Origin: Pseudomonas fluorescens
GTDB lineage: Bacteria; Pseudomonadota; Gammaproteobacteria; Pseudomonadales; Pseudomonadaceae
Assembly (NCBI RefSeq): GCF_004683905.1
Contig: NZ_CP038438.1
Span: 1 to 64,000 of the forward strand
DNA length: 64,000 nucleotides
Direction: 5' to 3'
Shown here: positions 12,357 through 22,335 of the stretch, piece after piece
How the letters are laid out: every line of letters begins with the position of its first letter
Numbering within the stretch: the stretch's first letter is position 1
Program-made: the position numbers and the translations under genes
The notes under the pieces: generated by a model
The model's database searches: none
Seen by the model: only the letters and a program-made list of their open reading frames with translations
Told to the model about the DNA's origin: nothing

Positions 12357-13306
12357 TGTGCAGCCTCCAGCTTGGCCAGTACTTCGTCACGCAGGTCCGG
12401 GGTCGCCATCGGGAAGCCCAGCTTGGCGCGGGCCAGCAGGTAGGCTTGCGCAACGGAACGCGCCAGGGTGCGTACGCGCAGGATGTATTGCTGACGCGCG
12501 GTCACCGAGATCGCCCGGCGCGCGTCCAGCAGGTTGAAGGTGTGCGAGGCCTTCAGGACCATTTCGTAGCTTGGCAACGGCAGCGGCTGGTCGAGCTCGA
12601 TCAGGCGCTTGGCTTCGCTTTCATAGAAGTCGAACAGTTCGAACAGTTTGTCGACGTTGGCGTGTTCGAAGTTGTAGGTGGACTGCTCCACTTCGTTCTG
12701 GTGGAACACGTCGCCGTAGGTCACCTTGCCGAACGGACCGTCAGCCCAGACCAGGTCGTAGACCGAATCCACGCCTTGCAGGTACATGGCCAGACGCTCC
12801 AGACCGTAGGTGATTTCACCGGTGACCGGGTAGCACTCGATGCCGCCAGCCTGCTGGAAGTAGGTGAACTGAGTCACTTCCATGCCGTTGAGCCAGACTT
12901 CCCAGCCCAGACCCCAGGCGCCGAGGGTCGGCGATTCCCAGTTGTCTTCGACGAAGCGGATGTCGTGGACCAGCGGGTCCAGGCCGACATGCTTGAGCGA
13001 GCCCAGGTACAGTTCCTGGAAGTTGTCCGGGTTCGGCTTCAGAACCACCTGGAACTGATAGTAGTGCTGCAGACGGTTCGGGTTTTCCCCGTAGCGGCCG
13101 TCAGTCGGACGACGGCTTGGCTGCACATACGCGGCGTTCCAGGTTTCCGGGCCGATGGCGCGCAGGAAGGTCGCGGTGTGGAAAGTGCCGGCGCCTACTT
13201 CCATATCGTAGGGCTGAAGTACCACACAACCTTGCTCGGCCCAGTATTGCTGGAGCGCGAGGATCAAGTCTTGGAAGGTACGCACGGCTGGCGTAGGCTG
13301 GCTCAC
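12353..13306 (-). CDS. glyQ: Glycyl-tRNA synthetase alpha subunit
   Basis: The catalytic class II subunit that makes Gly-AMP and charges tRNA-Gly. A GTG start at 13306 gives 317 residues beginning [19 protein letters not shown], as in other Pseudomonas. It is preceded by AGGTGA at normal spacing. The upstream in-frame extension to 13438 overlaps the divergent tag gene and is rejected. Motifs [31 protein letters not shown] and [12 protein letters not shown] are conserved. It heads the glyQ-glyS-gmhB-hdtS gene order. Confidence 0.98.
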   Translation of the reverse strand: MSQPTPAVRTFQDLILALQQYWAEQGCVVLQPYDMEVGAGTFHTATFLRAIGPETWNAAYVQPSRRPTDGRYGENPNRLQHYYQFQVVLKPNPDNFQELYLGSLKHVGLDPLVHDIRFVEDNWESPTLGAWGLGWEVWLNGMEVTQFTYFQQAGGIECYPVTGEITYGLERLAMYLQGVDSVYDLVWADGPFGKVTYGDVFHQNEVEQSTYNFEHANVDKLFELFDFYESEAKRLIELDQPLPLPSYEMVLKASHTFNLLDARRAISVTARQQYILRVRTLARSVAQAYLLARAKLGFPMATPDLRDEVLAKLEAAQ

Positions 13307-13387
13307 GAAATTCACCTGTTTCTTGGGCTGCGATTTAAAGAGCGGGAGTATACCCGATTCGTTGCTGCGCACGCCCCCTGGAGCCTT

Positions 13388-13945
13388 ATGCCACGCTGCT
13401 TTTGGTGTACCGAAGATCCGCTGTACATGGCTTATCACGATCAGGAGTGGGGCACGCCGCTACGCGATGCGCAGGGTTTGTTCGAGTTGCTTTTGCTCGA
13501 AGGGTTCCAGGCCGGGCTGTCGTGGATCACCGTGCTGCGTAAACGCGAGCGCTACCGCGAGGTGTTGTACGGCTTCGACGTGCAGCGCGTGGCGCAGATG
13601 AGCGACGCCGAGATCGATGAACTGATGCTCGATCCGGGGATCATCCGCAACCGCCTCAAACTCAATGCCGCCCGACGCAATGCCCAGGCCTGGCTGGCGC
13701 TGGAAGATCCGGTGGCCTTCCTCTGGTCGTTCGTCGGCGATCGACCGACCATCAATCATTTCAAGGATCGCAGCGAAGTCCCGGCGATCACCCCCGAAGC
13801 GCTGGCGATGAGCAAAGCCCTGAAAAAGGCCGGCTTCACCTTCGTTGGCCCAACCATTTGCTACGCACTGATGCAGGCTTCGGGCATGGTCATGGATCAC
13901 ACTCAGGACTGCGACCGCTACGCGCAGCTGGTCAACGGCGGTTAG
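13388..13945 (+). CDS. tag: DNA-3-methyladenine glycosylase I
   Basis: This enzyme excises 3-methyladenine from alkylated DNA in base-excision repair. The start [21 protein letters not shown] gives 185 residues, close to E. coli Tag. The zinc ligands C4 and H17 and the C-terminal pair in DHTQDCDRY are in place, and EGFQAGLSW is the family motif. It is divergent from glyQ across an 81-bp gap that must hold both promoters. Confidence 0.97.
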   Translation: MPRCFWCTEDPLYMAYHDQEWGTPLRDAQGLFELLLLEGFQAGLSWITVLRKRERYREVLYGFDVQRVAQMSDAEIDELMLDPGIIRNRLKLNAARRNAQAWLALEDPVAFLWSFVGDRPTINHFKDRSEVPAITPEALAMSKALKKAGFTFVGPTICYALMQASGMVMDHTQDCDRYAQLVNGG

Positions 13946-13985
13946 AATGGCCGCCTCGCGCACAGCACAAAATCAGGAGTGACCT

Positions 13986-14873
13986 GTGGAAAAGTTTAAA
14001 GGCGCCTTGCTGGTAGGCGCTCTGCGGCTGTTTGCCCTGCTGCCATGGCGGGCCGTGCAGGCCGTGGGTTCGGCGATCGGCTGGATCATGTGGAAAACCC
14101 CCAACCGCTCCCGCGACGTGGTGCGGATCAACCTCGCCAAATGTTTTCCACAGATGGATCCGGCCGAGCGCGAGCGTCTGGTCGGCCAGAGCCTCAAAGA
14201 CATCGGTAAATCCCTGACCGAAAGTGCCTGCGCGTGGATCTGGCCGGCCCAGCGTTCCATCGATCTGGTGCGCGAAGTCGAAGGCCTCGACATCCTCAAG
14301 GATGCGCTGGCCTCGGGCAAAGGCGTGGTTGGCATCACCAGCCACCTGGGCAACTGGGAAGTGCTCAATCACTTCTATTGCAGCCAGTGCAAACCGATCA
14401 TTTTCTACCGCCCGCCAAAGCTCAAGGCGGTGGATGAATTACTGCGCAAGCAACGCGTGCAGCTGGGCAACAAGGTCGCTGCCTCCACCAAGGAAGGCAT
14501 CCTCAGCGTCATCAAGGAAGTGCGCAAAGGTGGTGCAGTGGGCATTCCCGCTGACCCGGAACCGGCCGAATCCGCGGGGATCTTCGTGCCGTTCTTCGCC
14601 ACCCAGGCATTGACCAGCAAATTCGTGCCGAACATGCTCGCCGGCGGCAAAGCGGTCGGCGTGTTCCTGCATGCCCTGCGCCTGCCGGACGGCTCCGGCT
14701 ACAAAGTGATCCTCGAAGCGGCACCCGAGGCCATGTACAGCACCGATACCGAGGAATCCTGCGCGGCCATGAGCAAGGTGGTCGAGCGTTACGTCGCGGC
14801 GTATCCGAGTCAGTACATGTGGAGCATGAAGCGCTTCAAGAAACGTCCGCCGGGCGAAGCGCGCTGGTACTGA
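13986..14873 (+). CDS. htrB: Lipid A late acyltransferase (HtrB/LpxL family)
   Basis: A 295-residue inner-membrane acyltransferase expected to add a secondary acyl chain (laurate or hydroxylaurate) to lipid A. A GTG start follows AGGAG. There is an N-terminal hydrophobic segment (about 8-35), and the catalytic HX4E motif appears in SHLGNWE (about residues 119-125). It is the positional orthologue of P. aeruginosa PA0011, whose loss affects growth temperature and swarming. Which acyl chain it transfers cannot be told from sequence. Confidence 0.88.
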   Translation: MEKFKGALLVGALRLFALLPWRAVQAVGSAIGWIMWKTPNRSRDVVRINLAKCFPQMDPAERERLVGQSLKDIGKSLTESACAWIWPAQRSIDLVREVEGLDILKDALASGKGVVGITSHLGNWEVLNHFYCSQCKPIIFYRPPKLKAVDELLRKQRVQLGNKVAASTKEGILSVIKEVRKGGAVGIPADPEPAESAGIFVPFFATQALTSKFVPNMLAGGKAVGVFLHALRLPDGSGYKVILEAAPEAMYSTDTEESCAAMSKVVERYVAAYPSQYMWSMKRFKKRPPGEARWY

Positions 14874-14889
14874 GCAAGTTGGCACACTC

Positions 14890-14898
14890 TGTGGATAA
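14890..14898 (-). other. DnaA box (left of inverted pair)
   Basis: Perfect tgtggataa 17 bases after the HtrB-like gene. It is inverted relative to the next box, with a REP half-site between. Confidence 0.7.
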
Positions 14899-14900
14899 CC

Positions 14901-14937
14901 TGTAGGAACGCCGAAGGCTGTGATCTTTTGATCTTGC
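14901..14937. repeat. REP half copy between two DnaA boxes
   Basis: tgtaggaacgccgaaggctg followed by tgatcttttgatctt resembles one arm of the repeat at 6230-6304. Confidence 0.55.
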
Positions 14938-14943
14938 TTGAGG

Positions 14944-14952
14944 TTATCCACA
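14944..14952 (+). other. DnaA box (right of inverted pair)
   Basis: Perfect ttatccaca, 27 bases before the PilZ start codon. Bound DnaA could affect that promoter or leader. Confidence 0.7.
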
Positions 14953-14978
14953 ACCCGTTCATTCAAGGGCGCATAAAG

Positions 14979-15218
14979 ATGTCCGAACAACGCAAATCCT
15001 TCCGCATCAAGATCACCCACGACAGCTTTGGCGAATGCCTGGGCCAGACGCGCAATCTGTCGGCCACCGGGGTGTATGTCGAGCATCCGCGCCTGGCTTC
15101 GCTGCCCAAGGGCGCGGTGGTTTATGGTCAGGTGCAGGGTTTACCCACAGGCGCGCCGCGGGTGCGAATGGAAGTGGTGACGGTGGATGCCGAGGGCATC
15201 GGCCTGCGTTATCTCTAA
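14979..15218 (+). CDS. PilZ domain protein (c-di-GMP receptor candidate)
   Basis: A 79-residue single-domain PilZ protein starting MSEQRKSFRIKITHD. Two features match the c-di-GMP-binding signature: an Arg-rich N-terminal motif RKSFR, and the NLSATGVYVE segment corresponding to (D/N)xSxxG. It is the positional equivalent of P. aeruginosa PA0012. The start at 14979 is preferred over an in-frame start at 14928, which lies inside the repeat and DnaA-box region. Confidence 0.9.
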   Translation: MSEQRKSFRIKITHDSFGECLGQTRNLSATGVYVEHPRLASLPKGAVVYGQVQGLPTGAPRVRMEVVTVDAEGIGLRYL

Positions 15219-15219
15219 C

Positions 15220-15534
15220 TTATTGCGCCTGGCGGTCGAGCTTCTTCAGAAACACCGTCATTTCCTTCTCGGCCTGCTTGTCGCCATGGGCGCGGGCGGC
15301 TTCCAGACCTTGTTCCCACGCCTGCCGCGCGGCCGCGTGATCGCCCAGTGCAAGTTGCGCCTTGCCCAATAGCTTCCACGCCGCCGAGTACTTCGGGTCG
15401 AAACCGACACAGCGCTGGAAATGCTCGGCTGCCTTGGCGTTCTCTCCCAAATCCAGATAACCCTTGCCCAGGCCAAAGCGCAGCAATGAGTTATCCACAC
15501 CCTTGGCGAGCATTTTTTCCAGGGATTCGAGCAT
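15220..15534 (-). CDS. Small TPR-repeat protein
   Basis: A 104-residue, probably cytoplasmic protein with about two tetratricopeptide repeats (NSLLRFGLGKGYLDLGE and KYSAAWKLLGKAQLALGD) and a charged C-terminus. TPR proteins act as protein-interaction scaffolds; the partner is unknown. It converges on the PilZ gene with one base between stops, and corresponds by position to PA0015. Confidence 0.88.
   Translation of the reverse strand: MLESLEKMLAKGVDNSLLRFGLGKGYLDLGENAKAAEHFQRCVGFDPKYSAAWKLLGKAQLALGDHAAARQAWEQGLEAARAHGDKQAEKEMTVFLKKLDRQAQ
15491..15499 (+). other. DnaA box
   Basis: Perfect ttatccaca inside the TPR gene near its 5' end. Confidence 0.6.
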
Positions 15535-15590
15535 GGGCGGAGTCCTTTTCTGTGGAGTGTCAGGTGTTGATCGGTGTCAGTTACACCGCT

Positions 15591-15655
15591 TTCGCGAGCA
15601 AGCCCGCTCCCACAGGGGAATGCATTCCAAATGTGGGAGCGGGCTTGCTCGCGAA
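15591..15655. repeat. REPIN (short class)
   Basis: Two inverted REPs: ttcgcgagcaagcccgctcc then gagcgggcttgctcgcgaa, with the cgcgaa ends outside and a short central spacer. It lies between trkA and the TPR gene. Confidence 0.85.
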
Positions 15656-15685
15656 GAGGCCATTACAACCGACGATATTTCTGGA

Positions 15686-17062
15686 TCAGAAGAAGCTCAG
15701 ACCCACATGAAACAGCTTCTCTACATCACGGATATGCTTTTTATCCACAAGGAACAGAATCACATGGTCACCGGTTTCGATCACCGTATCGTCGTGGGCG
15801 ATGATCACTTCTTCGTTGCGGATGATCGCGCCAATCGTGCTGCCCGGTGGCAGGCCGATTTTCTCGATCGGCCGGCCGATGACCTTGCTCGACTTCGCAT
15901 CGCCGTGGGCAATCGCCTCGATGGCCTCCGCCGCACCCCGGCGCAGTGAGTGCACGCTGACGATATCGCCACGGCGTACGTGGGCCAGCAAGGTGCCGAT
16001 GGTCGCCAGTTGCGGGCTGATGGCGATGTCGATGTCGCCGCCCTGGATCAGATCGACGTAAGCCGGGTTGTTGATGATCGTCATCACCTTCTTCGCGCCC
16101 AGGCGCTTGGCCAGCAGCGACGACATGATGTTGGCCTCGTCATCGTTGGTCAGCGCAAGGAAGATGTCGGCGTCGGCAATGTTCTCTTCCAGCAGCAGAT
16201 CACGGTCCGACGCACTGCCCTGCAGCACCACGGTGCTGTCGAGGGTGTCGGAGAGATAGCGGCAGCGGGCCGGGTTCATCTCGATGATCTTCACCTGGTA
16301 GCGGCTTTCGATGGCCTCGGCCAGACGCTCGCCGATCTGCCCGCCACCGGCAATCACGATGCGCTTGTAGGTTTCGTCGAGACGGCGCATTTCGCTCATC
16401 ACCGCGCGAATATTCTCACGGGCGGCGATGAAGAAGACTTCGTCATCGGCCTCGATCACCGTATCGCCCTGCGGCAGGATCGGCCGGTCGCGGCGGAAAA
16501 TCGCCGCGACACGCGTCTCGACATTCGGCATGTGCTCGCGCAACTGGCGCAGTTGTTGGCCCACCAGCGGCCCGCCGTAATAGGCGCGCACCGCCACCAG
16601 TTGCGCCTGGCCTTCTGCGAAGTCGATCACTTGCAGCGCGCCCGGATGCTGGATCAGACGCTTGATGTAGTTGGTCACCACCTGCTCGGGGCTGATCAGC
16701 ACGTCGACCGGAATCGCTTCGTTCTGGAACAGCTGTTCTTCGCGATTGAGGTAGGACGCTTCGCGCACCCGGGCGATTTTGGTCGGGGTGTGGAACAGCG
16801 TGTGGGCGACCTGGCAGGCGACCATGTTGGTCTCGTCGCTGTTGGTCACCGCCACCAGCATGTCAGCATCGTCGGCGCCGGCCTGGCGCAACACCGACGG
16901 CAGCGAGCCGCGGCCCTGAATGGTGCGGATGTCGAGACGGTCGCCGAGGTCGCGCAGGCGTTCGCCATCGGTGTCGACCACGGTGATGTCGTTGGCTTCG
17001 CTCGCCAGGTGTTCAGCCAGCGAACCGCCGACCTGTCCCGCACCGAGGATGATGATTTTCAT
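15686..17062 (-). CDS. trkA: Trk system potassium uptake protein TrkA
   Basis: A cytoplasmic, NAD-binding regulatory subunit of Trk potassium channels (458 residues). It has two RCK repeats, each with a Rossmann motif: [10 protein letters not shown] (residues 7-16) and [11 protein letters not shown] (about 239). Each is followed by a TrkA_C domain. It starts 22 bp after rsmB and is likely last in fmt-rsmB-trkA, the conserved Pseudomonas and E. coli arrangement. Confidence 0.97.
   Translation of the reverse strand: MKIIILGAGQVGGSLAEHLASEANDITVVDTDGERLRDLGDRLDIRTIQGRGSLPSVLRQAGADDADMLVAVTNSDETNMVACQVAHTLFHTPTKIARVREASYLNREEQLFQNEAIPVDVLISPEQVVTNYIKRLIQHPGALQVIDFAEGQAQLVAVRAYYGGPLVGQQLRQLREHMPNVETRVAAIFRRDRPILPQGDTVIEADDEVFFIAARENIRAVMSEMRRLDETYKRIVIAGGGQIGERLAEAIESRYQVKIIEMNPARCRYLSDTLDSTVVLQGSASDRDLLLEENIADADIFLALTNDDEANIMSSLLAKRLGAKKVMTIINNPAYVDLIQGGDIDIAISPQLATIGTLLAHVRRGDIVSVHSLRRGAAEAIEAIAHGDAKSSKVIGRPIEKIGLPPGSTIGAIIRNEEVIIAHDDTVIETGDHVILFLVDKKHIRDVEKLFHVGLSFF
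15741..15749 (+). other. DnaA box
   Basis: Perfect ttatccaca inside the 3' end of trkA (codons for the VDKKH stretch). Confidence 0.6.
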
Positions 17063-17084
17063 CCAGTCACTCCGTTGAATCCGT

Positions 17085-18395
17085 TTAGCCGCGCGCGGCA
17101 GCGATCTTGATCAGCTTGGCGTAGTAGAACCCGTCATGCCCGCCCTGCTGGGCCAGCAATTGGCGACCATGGGGCTGTTTGATCCCGGCCGTGGTGGCCA
17201 GGTCGAGTTCGCGGGCACCGGGCGTGCGCTCAAGGAACGCGGCGATGACTTCGGTGTTCTCGGTCGGCAAGGTCGAGCAAGTGGCGTAGAGCAGGATGCC
17301 GCCGACGTCGAGGGTTTTCCACAGGACGTCGAGCAGCTCGCCTTGCAGTTGCGCGAGGGCAACGATGTCGTCCGGCTGACGGGTCAGCTTGATGTCCGGG
17401 TGGCGGCGGATCACGCCGGTTGCCGAACATGGCGCGTCGAGCAGGATGCGCTGGAACGGTTTGCCGTCCCACCACGCGGCGGTATCGCGGCCGTCGGCGG
17501 CGATCAGTTCGGCGCTCAGCCCCAGCCGCTCAAGGTTCTCCTTCACCCGCACCAGACGCTTGGCTTCCAGATCCACCGCCACCACACCGGCCAGCGCCGG
17601 TTCGGCTTCGAGGATGTGGCAGGTCTTGCCGCCCGGCGCGCAACACGCATCGAGCACGCGCTGACCCGGCGCCAGATCGAGCAGATCGGCGGCCAGTTGC
17701 GCGGCTTCGTCCTGCACGCTGATCCAGCCTTCGGCAAAACCCGGCAGGCTGCGCACGTCGGTGGCGGCGTCGAGGACGATGCCGTCGCGGCTGTAAACGC
17801 ACGGCGTGGCGGCGATGCCGGCCTCGCTGAGCAAGCCGAGGTAGGCGTCGCGGCTGTGATAGCGGCGGTTGACCCGCAGGATCATCGGCGGGTGCGCGTT
17901 ATTCGCCGCGCAGATCGCTTCCCATTGTTCCGGCCAGAAGGCTTTCAGGGATTTCTGCAGCCAGCGCGGGTGGGCGGTGCGCACCACCGGATCGCGCTCC
18001 AGCTCGGCAAAAATCGTCTCGCTTTCGCGCTGGGCATTGCGCAGCACGGCGTTGAGCAGACCCTTGGCCCACGGCTTTTTCAGCTTGTCGGCGCAACCGA
18101 CGGTTTCGCCGATGGCCGCGTGCGGCGGCACGCGGGTGTAGAGCAATTGATAGAGACCGACCAGCAGCAGCGCCTCGACATCGGCGTCGGCAGCTTTGAA
18201 CGGTTTCTGCAAAAGTTTTTCCGCCAGCGCCGACAGCCGTGGCTGCCAGCGCGCGGTGCCGAACGCCAGATCCTGGGTGAAACCGCGATCACGGTCCTCG
18301 ACCTTGTCCAGTTGCGCCGGCAGGGAGCTGTTCAGCGAAGCCTTGCCGCTGAGCACGGCTGCGAGTGCCTTGGCGGCAGCCAGACGCGGGTTCAT
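17085..18395 (-). CDS. rsmB: 16S rRNA (cytosine-967-C5) methyltransferase
   Basis: RsmB (Sun/Fmu) methylates C967 of 16S rRNA using S-adenosylmethionine. The 436-residue reading starts [15 protein letters not shown] and overlaps the fmt stop by 4 bp (ATGA). An N-terminal NusB-like domain (1-135) is followed by a Rossmann methyltransferase domain with [10 protein letters not shown] (motif I) and the two cysteine motifs DAPCSATGV and ATCST used in catalysis. A longer in-frame start inside fmt is rejected. Confidence 0.97.
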   Translation of the reverse strand: MNPRLAAAKALAAVLSGKASLNSSLPAQLDKVEDRDRGFTQDLAFGTARWQPRLSALAEKLLQKPFKAADADVEALLLVGLYQLLYTRVPPHAAIGETVGCADKLKKPWAKGLLNAVLRNAQRESETIFAELERDPVVRTAHPRWLQKSLKAFWPEQWEAICAANNAHPPMILRVNRRYHSRDAYLGLLSEAGIAATPCVYSRDGIVLDAATDVRSLPGFAEGWISVQDEAAQLAADLLDLAPGQRVLDACCAPGGKTCHILEAEPALAGVVAVDLEAKRLVRVKENLERLGLSAELIAADGRDTAAWWDGKPFQRILLDAPCSATGVIRRHPDIKLTRQPDDIVALAQLQGELLDVLWKTLDVGGILLYATCSTLPTENTEVIAAFLERTPGARELDLATTAGIKQPHGRQLLAQQGGHDGFYYAKLIKIAAARG

Positions 18396-19351
18396 TGCGC
18401 GTCCACCACGGCGCCGAGCACGGTGCCAACGGCAAATTTCTCGCGGCGGCTGTTGAACAGGTCGCTGAAGTTCAGCGCCTTGCCGCCGGGCAGTTGCAGG
18501 CGGGTCAGGCACAGCGCCTGTTCACCGCAGGCGACGATCAGGCCGTCCTTGCTGGCGCTGAGGATTTCTCCCGGTGCGCCTTTGCCGTCAGCCAGTGTCG
18601 CGGCCAATACCTTCAGCGCTTCACCGTTGAGGGTGCTGTGGGTAATCGGCCAGGGATTGAAGGCGCGTACCAGGCGCTCCAGCTCAACCGCCGGACGGCG
18701 CCAGTCGAGGCGCGCTTCATCCTTGTTCAGTTTGTGGGCGTAGGTGGCGAGCTCATCGTTCTGCACTTCGCCTTCGAGGGTTCCGGCGGCCAGGCTGGCA
18801 ATCGCCTGGACCACGGCGGGCGGACCCATTTCGGCGAGGCGGTCGTGCAGCGTGCCGCCCGTGTCGTCGGCGCTGATCGGGGTCACGACCTTAAGCAGCA
18901 TCGGCCCGGTGTCGAGGCCGGCTTCCATGCGCATCACGGTCACGCCGCTTTCGGCATCACCGTGTTCCACGGCGCGCTGGATCGGCGCCGCACCGCGCCA
19001 GCGTGGCAGCAGCGAGGCGTGGCTGTTGATGCAGCCCAGACGCGGAATATCCAGCACCGCTTGCGGCAGGATCAGGCCGTAGGCGACCACCACCATCAAG
19101 TCCGGTTTCAGCGCGGCGAGCTCGGCTTGAGCATCGGCGTTGCGCAGGGTCGGCGGCTGCAACACCTGGATATTATTTTCCAGGGCCAACTGTTTGACCG
19201 GGCTCGGCATCAGTTTTTGCCCGCGACCGGCCGGACGATCCGGTTGGGTGTAGACCGCGACGATCTCGTAAGGGCTGTTCAGCAGGGCCTTGAGGTGCTC
19301 GGCGGCGAATTCCGGGGTGCCGGCAAAAACGATGCGCATTGGCTCAGTCAT
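18392..19351 (-). CDS. fmt: Methionyl-tRNA formyltransferase
   Basis: Fmt formylates initiator Met-tRNA using 10-formyl-THF. The 319 residues begin [20 protein letters not shown]. The conserved catalytic region [20 protein letters not shown] is near residue 110, and the C-terminal OB-like domain follows from about 210. It is coupled to rsmB by overlapping codons. def lies just upstream but is separated by a terminator, so the def-fmt operon of many bacteria may be partly insulated here. Confidence 0.98.
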   Translation of the reverse strand: MTEPMRIVFAGTPEFAAEHLKALLNSPYEIVAVYTQPDRPAGRGQKLMPSPVKQLALENNIQVLQPPTLRNADAQAELAALKPDLMVVVAYGLILPQAVLDIPRLGCINSHASLLPRWRGAAPIQRAVEHGDAESGVTVMRMEAGLDTGPMLLKVVTPISADDTGGTLHDRLAEMGPPAVVQAIASLAAGTLEGEVQNDELATYAHKLNKDEARLDWRRPAVELERLVRAFNPWPITHSTLNGEALKVLAATLADGKGAPGEILSASKDGLIVACGEQALCLTRLQLPGGKALNFSDLFNSRREKFAVGTVLGAVVDAQ

Positions 19352-19365
19352 GAAGGGAGTCTCAC

Positions 19366-19397
19366 AAAAAGAAAAAGGCTTGCCGCAGCAAGCCTTT
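19366..19397 (-). terminator. Terminator between def and fmt
   Basis: Stem aaaggcttgc / gcaagccttt with a 4-base loop. On the minus strand it is followed by tttctttttg. It lies 11 bases after the def stop. Confidence 0.75.
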
Positions 19398-19408
19398 GAA
19401 GAGGGGCA

Positions 19409-19915
19409 TCAAGCGTTCTGGCGGTGCAGCTTTTCCAGTTTCTTCTTGATCCGGTCGCGTTTGAGCGTGGACAGGTAATCGACGAACAACTTGCCGTTGA
19501 GGTGGTCGCATTCGTGCTGGATGCACACCGCGAGCAGGCCTTCGGCGATCAGTTCGTAAGGCTGGCCATCGCGGTCCAGCGCCTTGATTTTGACCTTCTG
19601 CGGGCGGTCGACGTTTTCGTAGAAACCCGGCACCGACAGGCAGCCTTCCTGGTACTGATCCATCTCGTCGGTCAGCGATTCGAACTCGGGGTTGATGAAC
19701 ACCCGGGGTTCGGTGCGGTCTTCGGAAAGGTCCATCACGACGATACGTTTGTGCACGTTGACCTGGGTCGCGGCGAGGCCGATGCCCGGCGCTTCATACA
19801 TTGTTTCAAACATGTCATCGACCAACTGACGCACTTCGTCGTCCACTACAGCCACAGGCTTGGCGATAGTACGCAGACGCGGGTCCGGGAATTCGAGGAT
19901 GTTTAAAATGGCCAT
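19409..19915 (-). CDS. def: Peptide deformylase
   Basis: This metalloenzyme removes the N-formyl group from nascent proteins. The 168-residue protein starts [18 protein letters not shown]; upstream in-frame codons are non-coding. The three family motifs are present: GIGLAATQV (about 45), EGCLSVPG (about 90) and QHECDHLNG (about 132), which supply the metal-binding Cys and two His. The ribosome site is weak. It is divergent from tsaP. Confidence 0.97.
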   Translation of the reverse strand: MAILNILEFPDPRLRTIAKPVAVVDDEVRQLVDDMFETMYEAPGIGLAATQVNVHKRIVVMDLSEDRTEPRVFINPEFESLTDEMDQYQEGCLSVPGFYENVDRPQKVKIKALDRDGQPYELIAEGLLAVCIQHECDHLNGKLFVDYLSTLKRDRIKKKLEKLHRQNA

Positions 19916-20074
19916 AGGCTGATTGCTGCACGTATTGAGTAAAGTCGGGTCGATGGCCTGGCAGGTCCGAAGATGCAGGCTACCGTTGTGAAGCGTAGCT
20001 AATGCAATTTGCAGTAGCGAGCCACGGGGGCTCTGACGGTTCACGCGAACGCACATGATAAAGGGATTCGCTGC

Positions 20075-21100
20075 ATGAGGAAAACACTACTCGCCCTGCT
20101 GCTTCTGGCTTCGGCCGCGGCTGCGCAAGGGCAAGTGCAACTCAGGGATGGTTTTCCACAGCAATACACGGTGGTTTCGGGAGACACCCTCTGGGACATT
20201 TCCGGCAAATACCTGCGCGAGCCCTGGCAATGGCCACAGCTGTGGCGGGCCAATCCGCAGATCGAAAACCCCAACCTGATCTACCCCGGCGACACGCTGA
20301 CGCTCCGTTACGTCAACGGCCAGCCGCAGCTGACCCTCAATCGCGGCGAGTCACGGGGCACCATCAAGCTGTCGCCACGCATCCGCACCAGCCCGGTGGC
20401 CGAGGCGATTCCGAGCATTCCGCTGAAATCAATCAACAGTTTCCTGCTGAGCAACCGCATCGTCGACAAGGTCGAGGACTTCGACAAGGCGCCGTATATC
20501 GTCGCCGGCGATGCCGAGCGCGTGTTGAGTGGCACTGGCGACCGGATCTTCGCCCGGGGCCACTTCGATCCGAATCAACCGGTGTACGGCATCTTCCGCC
20601 AGGGCAAGGTCTACACCGACCCGCAGACCAAGGAGTTTCTCGGGATCAACGCCGACGATATCGGTGGCGGTGAAATCGTCGCCACCGAAGGCGACGTCGC
20701 CACCCTCGCCCTGCAACGCACCACCCAGGAAGTACGTCTGGGCGATCGTCTGTTCAGCGGCGAAGAGCGCTCGATCAATTCGACTTTCATGCCCAGCGCC
20801 CCGAGCACCAACATCAACGGCCTGATCATCGACGTGCCGCGCGGCGTCACGCAGATCGGCGTGATGGACGTGGTCACCCTGAACAAAGGCAAGCGCGACG
20901 GTCTGGCCGAAGGCAATGTGCTGGTGGTGATGAAAACCGGGGAAACCGTGCGCGACCGGATCACCGGCCAGCCGCTGAAAATTCCCGATGAACGGGCCGG
21001 TCTGCTGATGGTGTTCCGTACCTACGACAAGCTCAGTTACGGCCTCGTACTCAACGCATCGCGCTCGCTGGCGGTGCTCGACAAGGTGCGAAATCCTTAG
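20075..21100 (+). CDS. tsaP: LysM peptidoglycan-binding protein TsaP
   Basis: A 341-residue exported protein with a signal peptide ([17 protein letters not shown]) and an N-terminal LysM domain (about 30-78: [17 protein letters not shown]). A long C-terminal domain follows. The orthologue PA0020 is TsaP, which binds peptidoglycan and anchors the type IV pilus secretin PilQ. No pilus genes are nearby. It is followed by dprA after an 82-bp gap. Confidence 0.9.
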   Translation: MRKTLLALLLLASAAAAQGQVQLRDGFPQQYTVVSGDTLWDISGKYLREPWQWPQLWRANPQIENPNLIYPGDTLTLRYVNGQPQLTLNRGESRGTIKLSPRIRTSPVAEAIPSIPLKSINSFLLSNRIVDKVEDFDKAPYIVAGDAERVLSGTGDRIFARGHFDPNQPVYGIFRQGKVYTDPQTKEFLGINADDIGGGEIVATEGDVATLALQRTTQEVRLGDRLFSGEERSINSTFMPSAPSTNINGLIIDVPRGVTQIGVMDVVTLNKGKRDGLAEGNVLVVMKTGETVRDRITGQPLKIPDERAGLLMVFRTYDKLSYGLVLNASRSLAVLDKVRNP

Positions 21101-21125
21101 CAGGCTTAACAAGTTACCAACAGAG

Positions 21126-21134
21126 TTATCCACA
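21126..21134 (+). other. DnaA box
   Basis: Perfect ttatccaca in the gap between tsaP and dprA, 49 bases before the dprA start. Confidence 0.65.
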
Positions 21135-21182
21135 GCTTGTTCCGAATGGTTCGGGACTTATAACGATCAAGGATGATCCACG

Positions 21183-22280
21183 ATGCTGTCTGCCTGTACG
21201 CCGGTTTCCCCTGCGGAACTGGAAGCGCGTTTGCGCCTGCACCGCTTGCCGGAAATCGGTCCGAAACGTTTTGCCAAACTGCTTGAAGCCTTCGGCTCGG
21301 CGTCAAAAGCCCTGAGCGCGCCGGCCAGTGCCTGGCGAGCGCTGGGTCTGCCAGCGGCGTCGGCCGAGGCCCGGCGCAGCCCGCAAGTGCGCGACGGCGC
21401 CAGCCATGCATTGCGCTGGCTAGAGCGGCCCGGCCAGCATCTATTGATGTTGGACCAAGCGGATTATCCGGCGCTGCTGGCGCAGATCCCTGACCCGCCA
21501 CCGCTGTTGTTCGTCGCCGGTGATCCGCTGATTCTGGAAAAACCGCAACTGGCGATGGTCGGCAGTCGCAGCGCGTCGCGCCCGGGAATGGATACCGCCG
21601 CCGCGTTTTCCCGCAGCCTCGCCGGGGCCGGTTTCGTCATCACCAGTGGTCTGGCGTTGGGTATCGATGCGGCTGCCCATCAAGCGGCGCTGGACGTCGG
21701 CGGGCAAACCGTCGGCGTACTCGGCACGGGTCTGGAAAAGTTTTATCCACAGCGCAATCGCCGACTCGCCGACGCGATGATTGCCTCGGGCAGCGCAGTG
21801 GTTTCTGAGTTTCCACTGGACGCCGGGCCAACGGCGAGCAACTTCCCTAGGCGCAACCGGATCATCAGCGGTTTGTCCCTCGGTGTGCTGGTGGTCGAGG
21901 CGAGTGTCGCCAGCGGTTCGCTGATCACTGCCCGGCTGGCGGCGGAACAGGGCCGCGAGGTGTATGCGATTCCCGGCTCGATCCATCACCCCGGTGCGCG
22001 CGGCTGCCATCAGTTGATCCGCGACGGCGCGGTGCTGGTGGAAACCATCGAACACATTCTCGAAGCCCTGCGCGGCTGGCAGCATTTGCCGTTATCCACA
22101 GACCCGCCGGATTCCGCGCATCCCTTGCTTGATCTGCTGCACGCCGCGCCGCACACCAGCGAAGCCTTGGTCGAAAGCAGCGGCTGGGCGTTGCCCAAAG
22201 TCCTCGCGGCGCTCACCGAGCTGGAAATGGACGGCCGCGCAGTGTGTGAAAACGGTCGCTGGCTGGCGAGGACACGCTAG
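21183..22280 (+). CDS. dprA: DNA processing protein DprA
   Basis: DprA protects incoming single-stranded DNA and loads RecA during natural transformation. The 365 residues include an N-terminal helical (SAM-like) domain, a Rossmann core with MVGSRSASRPG (about 120) and SGLALGIDAAAHQAAL (about 155), and a C-terminal winged-helix region (about 305-360). The gene order tsaP-dprA-tsaC is the usual Pseudomonas one. Two DnaA boxes fall inside it. Confidence 0.96.
   Translation: MLSACTPVSPAELEARLRLHRLPEIGPKRFAKLLEAFGSASKALSAPASAWRALGLPAASAEARRSPQVRDGASHALRWLERPGQHLLMLDQADYPALLAQIPDPPPLLFVAGDPLILEKPQLAMVGSRSASRPGMDTAAAFSRSLAGAGFVITSGLALGIDAAAHQAALDVGGQTVGVLGTGLEKFYPQRNRRLADAMIASGSAVVSEFPLDAGPTASNFPRRNRIISGLSLGVLVVEASVASGSLITARLAAEQGREVYAIPGSIHHPGARGCHQLIRDGAVLVETIEHILEALRGWQHLPLSTDPPDSAHPLLDLLHAAPHTSEALVESSGWALPKVLAALTELEMDGRAVCENGRWLARTR
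21743..21751 (+). other. DnaA box
   Basis: Perfect ttatccaca within dprA (codons for FYPQ). Confidence 0.6.
22092..22100 (+). other. DnaA box
   Basis: Perfect ttatccaca within the 3' third of dprA (codons for LSTD). Confidence 0.6.
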
Positions 22281-22335
22281 GTTTTACAGGGAAGATCGGT
22301 AAACTGCGCAAAACCTGTTTTCGGAGAGTTTTTTC

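Noticed and set aside
10254..12443. 729-codon plus-strand frame across glyS
   Set aside because: It is the antisense shadow of glyS with biased composition.
12305..13387. N-terminal extension of tag across glyQ
   Set aside because: The Tag family begins MPRCFWC at 13388; the upstream frame is antisense to glyQ.
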